6,702 nt of DNA. Origin: an uncultured Lachnospiraceae bacterium (lineage in GTDB: Bacteria > Bacillota > Clostridia > Lachnospirales > Lachnospiraceae). The notes under the pieces were generated by a model, which saw nothing but the letters and a program-made list of their open reading frames with translations, was not told the origin of the DNA and did no database searches. Shown here piece by piece: positions 1 to 5,841 of the stretch. Position numbers and translations under genes: made by a program. How positions within the stretch are numbered: position 1 is the stretch's first letter; each line of letters starts with the position of its first letter. The stretch is taken from the NCBI GenBank assembly GCA_946549155.1, contig CAMNQN010000184.1:1-6702 (forward strand), written 5' to 3'.

Positions 1-41
1 TGCGCAAATTAATATTGTGGTCACGGACAGAAACTTTTTTA

Positions 42-69
42 TATTTGGGGAAACGTATTTGGGGAAACG
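42..69. repeat. Tandem duplication of a 14-mer
   Basis: TATTTGGGGAAACG occurs twice back to back at 42-55 and 56-69 with no mismatch. The second copy also supplies the left arm of the inverted repeat at 62-87. The function is unknown. Two directly repeated half-sites could be a protein-binding site or a replication-slippage duplication. Confidence 0.85.
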
Positions 70-87
70 CTGATTAAAGCGTTTCCC
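62..87. repeat. Perfect 9-bp inverted repeat with 8-base loop
   Basis: GGGAAACGC at 62-70 is the exact reverse complement of GCGTTTCCC at 79-87, separated by TGATTAAA. Neither strand has a T-tract directly after the stem, so it is not a typical intrinsic terminator. It may be an operator-like palindrome or an RNA hairpin. Confidence 0.8.
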
Positions 88-287
88 GTACCGAATTTGC
101 GCTGCGAAGTAGCAATTTCCCTTGCAAATCCGTGCAAACTCTTGCATAGCAATTGCTTCAATAGTAAATTTTCCGCCATTTCTTTTAAACCCAGCATATA
201 TCATCCTATTATCAGCTTACGCAGGCTATATTTTTGTCGCTTAGTATGCCACATTTCGCGTGATTCTATAAATTCAGCCAGAAAACA

Positions 288-325
288 GCAGGAAGAAGCG
301 GCCCTGCGCGCCCGCCTCTTCCTGC
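288..325 (-). terminator. GC-rich hairpin, possible backup terminator
   Basis: Arms at 288-301 and 312-325 pair over 14 positions with one mismatch (A297 against C316), leaving a 10-base loop. On the minus strand the stem is followed by TG and then TTTT, which is a weak T-tract. It lies downstream of the strong gdhA terminator, so it could be a second stop for read-through or belong to a transcript I cannot see. The hairpin itself is clear; its role as a terminator is an inference. Confidence 0.4.
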
Positions 326-383
326 GTCCTGCTACTTAACAAAGCACAAATTACATCCCTCTAAAATTTGCGATGTTCTGCAC

Positions 384-412
384 AAAAACAGCGCTCCGTC
401 TCCGAAGCGCTG
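384..412 (-). terminator. Rho-independent terminator of gdhA
   Basis: On the minus strand CAGCGCT pairs perfectly with AGCGCTG (7 bp). A further T-G and C-G pair extends the stem, with a 6-base loop, and TTTTT follows directly. It begins 16 bases after the gdhA stop codon, the expected place and direction. Confidence 0.9.
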
Positions 413-428
413 CCAATCTCATTTCTTT

Positions 429-1763
429 TTAAACGATTCCCTGAGCCTTCATGGCATCGGCCACCTTCTGGAAGCCCGCAATGTTCGCTCCGGCCACGTA
501 GTTGCCTTCCATACCATACTTTTTGGAAGCATTGTCTATGCTATGGAAAATATTTACCATAATACCCTGCAGCTTGTTGTCCACTTCCTCGAAGGTCCAG
601 CTTAAGCGCTCGGAGTTCTGGCTCATCTCCAGAGCGGAGGTGGCTACGCCGCCTGCATTGGATGCCTTGCCCGGGCAGAACAGAATGCCCTGCTGCTGCA
701 GGTACTCCGTGGCCTCCAGCGTGGTGGGCATATTGGCGCCTTCCGCCACCGCGAAGCAGCCGTTCTTCACCAGCATCTTCGCATCCTCCAGGCCCAGTTC
801 ATTCTGGGTGGCACATGGAAGAGCCACGTCACATTTTACGGACCAAACGCCCCGGCCCTCGTGGTACTGCGCAGAGGGACGCTTTGCCGCGTACTCTGTC
901 AGACGGGCACGCTTTACTTCCTTTACTTCCTTCAGCAGGTCCACATCGATCCCCTCCGGATCAAAAATCCAGCCAGTGGAATCGGAGCAGGTAACCGGCT
1001 TTGCACCCAGCTGCTGCGCCTTCTGAATCGCGTAAGTCGCCACGTTTCCGGCGCCGGATACAGCGATGATTTTATCCTTAATGTCCTTTCCGTTGCACTT
1101 GAGCATCTCCTTCGTCAGGTACAGAAGGCCGTATCCTGTGGCCTCTGTTCTGGCCAGAGAGCCGCCGTAGGTCAGCCCCTTTCCGGTGAGCACGCCCTCA
1201 TAAAGATTCCGGATTCTCTTATACTGCCCGAACAGGTAGCCGATCTCCCGTCCGCCTACGCCGATATCACCAGCGGGTACGTCCGTGTCCGCGCCAATGT
1301 GTTTGCACAGCTCGGTCATAAAGCTCTGACAGAAAGCCATCACCTCGCGGTCAGATTTGCCCTTGGGATCAAAGTCAGAACCGCCCTTGCCGCCGCCAAT
1401 GGGCAGACCGGTCAGAGAATTTTTGAAAACCTGCTCAAACCCAAGGAACTTGATAATCCCCAGGTTTACGGACGGATGAAAGCGAAGGCCTCCCTTGTAG
1501 GGTCCAATGGCACTGTTAAACTGTACGCGGAAACCGTTATTTACCTGCACCTGTCCCTTATCATCCACCCAGGGAACCCGGAACATCACAATTCTCTCCG
1601 GAGTAACCAGGCGCTCCAGCAGCGCATCCCTGCGGTACTCCTCCTCATTTTCCTCGATAACGACACGGAGAGATTCCAGTACCTCTTTTACTGCCTGATG
1701 AAATTCAGGCTGTGCCGGATTCTTGGCAACAACCATTGCCAGGACTTCATCTACGTATGACAT
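429..1763 (-). CDS. gdhA: Glutamate dehydrogenase, probably NADP-specific
   Basis: This 444-residue cytoplasmic enzyme interconverts 2-oxoglutarate plus ammonium and glutamate, the usual route of ammonium assimilation in gut Clostridia. It aligns along its length with hexameric bacterial GDH. The substrate-pocket and catalytic residues of the Clostridium symbiosum enzyme are all present, shifted by one: K90 (GPYKGGLRF), K114, the catalytic lysine K126 (GGGKGGSDFDP), D166 (DVPAGDIGVG) and S381. The Rossmann domain has GAGNVA at 237-242. The following strand ends in S260-D261-S262, as in the NADP-dependent E. coli enzyme and unlike the NAD-dependent C. symbiosum enzyme, so I favour EC 1.4.1.4; cofactor choice is inferred. 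The ATG start is supported by AGGAGG eight bases upstream. It appears to be a single-gene unit with its own promoter (1810-1838) and terminator (384-412). Confidence 0.97.
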   Translation of the reverse strand: MSYVDEVLAMVVAKNPAQPEFHQAVKEVLESLRVVIEENEEEYRRDALLERLVTPERIVMFRVPWVDDKGQVQVNNGFRVQFNSAIGPYKGGLRFHPSVNLGIIKFLGFEQVFKNSLTGLPIGGGKGGSDFDPKGKSDREVMAFCQSFMTELCKHIGADTDVPAGDIGVGGREIGYLFGQYKRIRNLYEGVLTGKGLTYGGSLARTEATGYGLLYLTKEMLKCNGKDIKDKIIAVSGAGNVATYAIQKAQQLGAKPVTCSDSTGWIFDPEGIDVDLLKEVKEVKRARLTEYAAKRPSAQYHEGRGVWSVKCDVALPCATQNELGLEDAKMLVKNGCFAVAEGANMPTTLEATEYLQQQGILFCPGKASNAGGVATSALEMSQNSERLSWTFEEVDNKLQGIMVNIFHSIDNASKKYGMEGNYVAGANIAGFQKVADAMKAQGIV

Positions 1764-1809
1764 AATTTTTTCCTCCTCTATGCACCTATGTTTCCTTTAC
1801 ATCCTGTCC

Positions 1810-1838
1810 ATTATAATAAACTTTAGAAAGAATAGCAA
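1810..1838 (-). promoter_or_regulatory. Sigma-A-type promoter of gdhA
   Basis: On the minus strand TTGCTA (1838-1833) and TATAAT (1815-1810) are separated by exactly 17 bases. The -10 is a perfect consensus and the -35 matches at four of six positions. An A/T-rich stretch upstream resembles an UP element. Transcription would start near 1803, giving a leader of about 40 bases that includes the AGGAGG site. Confidence 0.8.
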
Positions 1839-1910
1839 TCTTTTTGGAAAAATTATTGAAAAAAATGTAAAACGAATAAAAATTAAGTCACTATGCCTGT
1901 TTATCGAAAA

Positions 1911-1969
1911 TAAATCACCTCTGCTTATCAATATCCGCAAAACCGGCCTCTGTTTCTAAATCGCTTCTG
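1911..1969. repeat. Imperfect direct repeat upstream of the gdhA promoter
   Basis: TAAATCACCTCTG (1911-1923) recurs as TAAATCGCTTCTG (1957-1969) with two mismatches and a 46-base offset. A third partial copy of the CCTCTGTTT part lies at 1947-1955. They sit about 75-130 bases upstream of the gdhA -35 box, where activator or repressor sites could lie. No regulator can be named from the sequence. Confidence 0.4.
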
Positions 1970-1998
1970 TTTGCAGATCCTGTAATGCTTTTTGGGGG

Positions 1999-2020
1999 CT
2001 TTCCGTTTCGAAACCGGAAG
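1999..2020. repeat. Inverted repeat abutting the GNAT stop codon
   Basis: CTTTCC at 1999-2004 and GGAAG at 2016-2020 flank a GTTTCGAAAC palindrome core (2005-2014), giving an imperfect hairpin immediately after the stop codon at 2021-2023. No T-tract follows on the minus strand, so it is at best a weak 3'-end structure. Confidence 0.4.
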
Positions 2021-2473
2021 TTATCGGTGGATATACATTCTGGTCATATTGGGTTCACCATCGCCCTGTACCATGCACAAAAACTCCCAATCGTATCGTT
2101 CATAGAAGCCCGTATGATCTGTAACCAAATAAATAGGAGTAATGCCTTTGGATTTCATATCGTCTACAACCATATTGAGCAGATGACCTGCAATTCCTTT
2201 GCAACGGTAGTCCTTTTCTGTATAGACTGCGCAGACATTCGGGGTAAGGTCTTTCCTATCATGGAAGTCATTTTCGATTACCCCCATACCACCAACAATC
2301 TTGTCACCGTTCATGCAGAGATACCAACCGTATTCCGTTTCTTTTTTCAGATAAGCCTCCATACATTCCAGATAGGCTTCCGTTGGAACCCCTCATTTAC
2401 AATGGAACCATTCCGCCGCACTATTTTTTAATTCTGCTCTATCTCTCAATGTGATATAGTCAAAACTTTTCAT
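2021..2473 (-). pseudogene. GNAT-family N-acetyltransferase interrupted by an in-frame TGA
   Basis: Starting from the ATG at 2473-2471, the frame runs 150 positions to the TAA at 2021, with one internal TGA at codon 27 (2395-2393). The ATG is well supported by AGGAAGG roughly 8-10 bases upstream. The C-terminal part carries the acetyl-CoA-binding motif of GNAT enzymes: VCAVY followed by R90-C-K-G-I-A-G. It also has the conserved VIENDFHDRKDLTPNV block (about 65-80) and a YLVTDHTGFYERYDWEF block (about 115-131). The substrate is unknown. The reading EWFHCK-stop-GVPTEAYLE suggests one base change from TGG (Trp) to TGA, since relatives, as I remember them, have Trp here. An internal ATG at 2362 would give 113 residues but has no good ribosome-binding site and lacks the N-terminal strand and helix. 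The gene starts 69 bases after the xylosidase stop. I call it a recent pseudogene; read-through is possible. Confidence 0.8.
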
Positions 2474-2542
2474 TTTCTTTTCCTTCCTTAATATTCCCTT
2501 ATAGAAACCATCCTCACATATACTATAAGTGTAAATTCTGGA

Positions 2543-4174
2543 TTACCCTTCTTTGTATTCAAAATAATCAAACGCTGCTGTCTTTTCATGCAAAAGCGCA
2601 TCTACACAATAAAAGCCAAGGAAGGTGCCTGTAAATTCTCCATTTTCGCAAAATTCATCCGAAAACTCTGACGTATCAAAATCAGGGCCGATGGGCAAAA
2701 AATTCTTTCCGTCTTTCGACCAGCAAAAACAGGTTCTCCGCCCTCTTACCGAAACCCGAAACCAGACCGCGCCTTCCCCTGCTTTTATCTGCTCCTCCAG
2801 GATTGCTGCTCTTTGCCCGTTTTTTACCCTCAGCAGGTCAATGACCTCACAGTTCATCGCTTCGCTATAGGTTTTCCGCAGCAAAATATAATCCATATTG
2901 TCATAATAAATGCAAATTCCTGCGTAGTGCTGATAAGCCTCTGGCGAAAACTCCATTTTCACAGATGCATCTGCATGGAGAGACGTCAGCTTATGAGCTA
3001 AAAGGCTTGCCCGATTTAAAGAAGATAAGGATTCCTGCCCTCTCATCAGCAGCCATCCCGGACGGCTGACCAGATCTGTAAAGCCTGCCGGATCATTTCT
3101 CGGTGAATAAAGCGAAAGATTGATTTGTTTTTCATTAAAATCATCCCGCTCCTCGTCAGCTTCCCATGTAACTTCCGGCAGTTCACTTGCCTCAAAAAAT
3201 TCCTTCGCCAGATTTCCACCGCCCCAAAGCCGGAGCCATCCCTCTTCATTCCAGTACATTTTCTGCATGGCAGTTTCCCGTCCAAGGGTACAGCGAAGCT
3301 CCGGGAGAAATGGCCTCCCCACATGATGCACCATATACACCTCGCCAAGCTCTGTTTCCACAATACTTCCATGTCCCGCTTTCTGCAAAACGCTTTCCGG
3401 ATTATAGCGGTTTAATTTTCTGGCATCATCATTATCCATCTCATCAAAATCAGAGGTGCTTGTGAGAATCGGATTACAGGGATCCGATTCATATGGTCCC
3501 CAGATGGATCTGCTTCGCCCCACAGTAACGGCATGCCCGTATCCCGTTCCGCCTTCCGCGCAGATCAGATAATAGTACCCATTCCTTTTATAAATGTGGG
3601 GTCCCTCTATACAGCCCCGTTTGGTTCCGCCCATCCAGATTCTCTTCGGCAAACCAACGATATGTTTCTTTTCGGCATCATATTCTACCGCGCAAATCAC
3701 ACCCGGTTTATGATATCCGTCCCTGGTCTCCCATTCTAAAGAAACAATATATTTTTTCCCGTCATCATCATGCAGCATAGACGGATCGAAGCCGGCACTA
3801 TGGGTATATACCGGTTTGCTCCAGGGACCATAAATGTCGGGAGCCGTTATAACATAATTATCTACATCAAAAAAACGGGCATTCATGGAATTCATAATTG
3901 AAAACTGCAGATAAAACAACTGGTCACGCTGGCACCAGGACAGACAGGGTGCCCAGATTCCCTTTGCTGATGGAAGCCGTCTTAAATCTGCTGCCATCTC
4001 ATCCTGTATGCAGTGGGTAATCAGTTTCCAGTTTTTCAAATCCCGGGAATGATAGACCGGTACTCCGGGAAACCACTCAAAGGAAGAAACCGCCAGATAA
4101 TAGTCTTTTCCTCTCCGGCAGATACTTGGATCCGGATGAAATCCGGGTAAAACAGGATTTTTTAACTGTGTCAT
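2543..4174 (-). CDS. xynB: Glycoside hydrolase family 43 beta-xylosidase
   Basis: This 543-residue protein has the layout of GH43 subfamily 11 beta-xylosidases: a five-bladed beta-propeller (about 1-325) followed by a beta-sandwich domain (about 335-540). The catalytic triad is visible: general base D15 (FHPDPSIC), pKa-modulating D130 (GFDPSMLHDDDG) and general acid E190 (IEGPHIY). H268 (KAGHGS) and R299 (LGRETA) match the conserved active-site His and Arg. There is no signal peptide, so it should act in the cytoplasm, releasing xylose from imported xylo-oligosaccharides; some relatives also have arabinosidase activity. The segment 240-262 is longer than in the Geobacillus XynB type. The start is set by AGGAGG seven bases upstream. 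No transporter or xylose-metabolism gene adjoins it, so substrate use is inferred from family alone. The gene is intact, unlike both immediate neighbours. Confidence 0.93.
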   Translation of the reverse strand: MTQLKNPVLPGFHPDPSICRRGKDYYLAVSSFEWFPGVPVYHSRDLKNWKLITHCIQDEMAADLRRLPSAKGIWAPCLSWCQRDQLFYLQFSIMNSMNARFFDVDNYVITAPDIYGPWSKPVYTHSAGFDPSMLHDDDGKKYIVSLEWETRDGYHKPGVICAVEYDAEKKHIVGLPKRIWMGGTKRGCIEGPHIYKRNGYYYLICAEGGTGYGHAVTVGRSRSIWGPYESDPCNPILTSTSDFDEMDNDDARKLNRYNPESVLQKAGHGSIVETELGEVYMVHHVGRPFLPELRCTLGRETAMQKMYWNEEGWLRLWGGGNLAKEFFEASELPEVTWEADEERDDFNEKQINLSLYSPRNDPAGFTDLVSRPGWLLMRGQESLSSLNRASLLAHKLTSLHADASVKMEFSPEAYQHYAGICIYYDNMDYILLRKTYSEAMNCEVIDLLRVKNGQRAAILEEQIKAGEGAVWFRVSVRGRRTCFCWSKDGKNFLPIGPDFDTSEFSDEFCENGEFTGTFLGFYCVDALLHEKTAAFDYFEYKEG

Positions 4175-4233
4175 TCTAACTCCTCCTCTTTATAAAACTT
4201 AATATCAAATCAAAGCTTTCGCTGGGACTGCCG

Positions 4234-4721
4234 CTAAAGGGCAGGATATTCCTCCCAGAACTCATCCTCATCGGGAATATCCGCTTCCCTTTGTCTGTCC
4301 ATCCGGCCATATGCCTCCATCAGTTCTTCATATGACGCATACGGTTCAATTCCAAGCTCTTCCCATGTAATCCCATACGGGGCGCCTCCGCCTGTATATC
4401 CGGCAATAAACGCAAACACATCATCCGAATCTTTATGCCAAAAATCCTGTTCCTGCTGCGCCCTTTTCTCTTTCCTCAAACGCTTCTGCCGAATACGGTC
4501 TTCCTCACTCCGCTTCATAGCATCTACATATTCCTGAGGAAATTCCACACCGATCTCCTGCAAATCACGAATCGCTGTTGTAATCTCAACAGAAAACTTC
4601 TTTCGGTAGTTCTTCACTATATGCTTCTTCGTTCCATCGTGCGTCAATATCCACTGCCGTGCCCACTGCAGCCGGACTTTTTTCCTGGTGTTTTTATTGT
4701 TCCGCTCTTTTTTCTCCCCAT
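4234..4721 (-). CDS. Uncharacterised small basic/acidic protein, needs a -1 frameshift
   Basis: I do not recognise a function. The downstream frame (4677-4234) has no ATG or GTG before its first conserved-looking part. Its only usual start is TTG at 4647, which has no ribosome-binding site and would cut off the plausible stretch VRLQWARQWI. An ATG at 4721-4719, preceded by AAGGCGG, opens a frame reading MGRKKSGTIKTPGKK and then stops at TGA 4646-4644 after 25 codons. A -1 shift at the A AAA AAG of 4683-4677 joins the two into 162 residues. The product has a basic N-terminal third (GTKKHIVKNYRKKFSVE, 30-46), a charged probable helix (about 64-96), a striking FAFIAGYTGGGAPYGITWEE block (103-122) and an acidic tail. 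It ends 59 bases before the GH43 start. Either programmed frameshifting or loss of one A from a seven-A run explains the structure; I cannot decide between them. Confidence 0.55.
4677..4683 (-). other. A AAA AAG slippery heptamer at the frame junction
   Basis: In the frame of the ATG at 4721, codons 13-15 read GGA AAA AAG, so the heptamer A AAA AAG is in the exact phase needed for tandem -1 slippage, as in E. coli dnaX. After slippage the next codon is GTC (4677-4675), which enters the long downstream frame. A short stem is possible downstream (CTGC with GCAG, beginning 5 bases after the heptamer), but it is weak. Confidence 0.5.
4707..4713 (-). other. Second in-phase A AAA AAG heptamer
   Basis: Codons 3-5 from the ATG at 4721 read AGA AAA AAG, giving an identical heptamer in the same phase 30 bases upstream of the first. 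The -1 frame from here to 4677 has no stop, so slippage at either site would reach the same downstream frame, but with a different N-terminal peptide. It may simply reflect lysine-rich coding. Confidence 0.4.
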
Positions 4722-4880
4722 AGTTTCCGCCTTTTTATCATCCGAACCTATTTCCTATCAGCTGTTACCACTGCAATTCCAATCCTGTCCCTTTTCTGAA
4801 AGTCAGCATATCACAAAACATAAAAAGAATCTATATGGATAAGTGTTTGTGTTTTCCGTTTCTATGAAATTTGCCGGATG

Positions 4881-4926
4881 AAAAGGGAGCAGCAGCCCAC
4901 CCAAAATTGCTTGAACCGCTGCTCCC
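4881..4926 (-). terminator. Rho-independent terminator of the fhs-fchA-folD operon
   Basis: On the minus strand GGGAGCAGC (4926-4918) pairs perfectly with GCTGCTCCC (4893-4885) over 9 bp, with a 24-base loop, and is followed by TTTT (4884-4881). It begins 24 bases after the folD stop. The T-tract is short and the loop long, but position and stem strength make it the likely operon end. Confidence 0.8.
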
Positions 4927-4950
4927 TGTATGCTGTTCTATGCCTTTCAA

Positions 4951-5805
4951 TTACGCTTCCAGAGTTCTGGCCGCTGCTTCCACCACATGGCTTACCAGCA
5001 CAGAGGTGGTTACGCTGCCTACACCGCCGGGAACCGGAGTGATGGCCTCCACAATAGGCTCCACCGCCGCGTAGTCCACATCACCGCAGAGCTTTCCTTC
5101 CGCGTTCGTGTTGATACCCACGTCGATGATAATCTGGCCCGGTTTTACATACTCCGCGCCTACCACGCCTGCCCGGCCGGCAGCTACGATAATAATATCC
5201 GCCTCTCTGGCCACAGAGGGCATATCCACGGTTCTGGTATGACATACGGTAACCGTGGCGTTCTTCTTGATCAGCATCATGGCGGCCGGTTTTCCTACCA
5301 CCAGGGAACGTCCGATCACCACGGCCTTCTTACCGGTGCAGTCGATTCCATAGTGATCCAGAATCTCCATACATGCCTGGGGCGTGCAGGGCGGGAAGCC
5401 CACCTTCTTGCCGGTGAATACGCCGGACATGGAGCCGTCAGTCATGCAGTCCACATCCTTTGCCGGATCCAGGGCGTTCTCAATCACCGCCTGATTCAGA
5501 TGCTTGGGCAGCGGACGGAACAGCAGAACGCCATGAATGTTAGCGTCCTTATTCACCTTATCGATCACTGCCAGCAGCTCTTCCTGAGACACATCCGCAG
5601 GAAGCAGAATTTTTTCACAAGCTACACCCAGTGTCTCGCAGCGCTTGGTAGCCCCTCTTTCGTAGGAAACATCGCTGGGGTTCTCGCCCACACGGATGAT
5701 TCCCAGCGTCGGGTTTACTCCCTTTGCCTGCAGCTCGGCCACCTGGGCCTTAATTCTTTCATTTAAAGAAGCGGTTACTTCTTTACCCAATAACTGTTTT
5801 GCCAT
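4951..5805 (-). CDS. folD: Methylenetetrahydrofolate dehydrogenase, FolD type, probably lacking cyclohydrolase activity
   Basis: This 284-residue cytoplasmic enzyme has the normal FolD length and both domains. The catalytic N-terminal domain spans about 1-140 and a Rossmann domain with VVIGRSLVVGKP (162-173) follows. CHTRT (188-192) supplies an Arg at the usual NADP-contact position, and the signature ITPVPGGVGSVT (255-266) is intact. It should oxidise or reduce 5,10-methylene-/5,10-methenyl-tetrahydrofolate. In E. coli FolD, K54 and Q98 are needed for the cyclohydrolase step. Here, with a constant offset of two, Y50 is kept (Y48) and D121 is kept (D119), but K54 aligns with A52 and Q98 with F96. 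Residue K54 of this protein aligns with E. coli K56. It is therefore probably a dehydrogenase only. It follows fchA by 36 bases, with AAGGAG nine to ten bases before the ATG, and is the last gene of the unit. Confidence 0.96.
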   Translation of the reverse strand: MAKQLLGKEVTASLNERIKAQVAELQAKGVNPTLGIIRVGENPSDVSYERGATKRCETLGVACEKILLPADVSQEELLAVIDKVNKDANIHGVLLFRPLPKHLNQAVIENALDPAKDVDCMTDGSMSGVFTGKKVGFPPCTPQACMEILDHYGIDCTGKKAVVIGRSLVVGKPAAMMLIKKNATVTVCHTRTVDMPSVAREADIIIVAAGRAGVVGAEYVKPGQIIIDVGINTNAEGKLCGDVDYAAVEPIVEAITPVPGGVGSVTTSVLVSHVVEAAARTLEA

Positions 5806-5841
5806 TGAAATGCTCTCCTTTTTGTATGTAATTTATTCCCT

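Larger units (their letters stand above)
1..383. other. Gene-free region downstream of gdhA with small repeats
   Basis: I see no credible gene here. The open frame on the plus strand (about 97-339) lacks a recognisable protein family, a ribosome-binding site and a convincing start. The stretch instead holds a tandem 14-mer (42-69), a perfect short inverted repeat (62-87), flanking 9-base arms in inverse orientation (2-10 and 94-102), three TGCA units spaced exactly 10 bases apart (123, 133, 143) and a GC-rich hairpin (288-325). It lies beyond the gdhA terminator. The left edge of the window cuts off whatever comes next, so I cannot tell whether the repeats belong to a neighbouring gene's control region or to the end of a mobile element. 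Confidence 0.6.

Noticed and set aside
97..339. Plus-strand frame of 80 codons left of gdhA
   Set aside because: It begins at a TTG with no ribosome-binding site, shows no protein-like pattern and runs through the GC-rich hairpin.
861..1760. Long plus-strand open frame (299 codons) opposite gdhA
   Set aside because: It is the antisense of a certain gene, has no recognisable domain and no ribosome-binding site; GC-biased codon use in gdhA keeps the opposite frame open.
1999..2020. Inverted repeat after GNAT as an intrinsic terminator
   Set aside because: The minus-strand sequence after the stem is A- and C-rich with no T-tract.
2393..2395. TGA as selenocysteine or reassigned Trp codon
   Set aside because: The residue expected is Trp and not a redox Cys, the gene family has no selenoproteins I know of, and fchA and fhs use TGA as a normal stop.
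3046..3372. Second minus-strand frame inside the GH43 gene
   Set aside because: It overlaps the certain xylosidase reading in another frame and shows no domain.
4234..4647. Simple TTG-started 137-residue version of the small hypothetical gene
   Set aside because: The TTG lacks a Shine-Dalgarno sequence, and good-looking coding sequence extends upstream to the heptamer; the ATG at 4721 has a better site.
4930..5766. Long plus-strand open frame (278 codons) opposite folD
   Set aside because: Antisense of folD with His/Arg-rich, family-less composition and no initiation signals.
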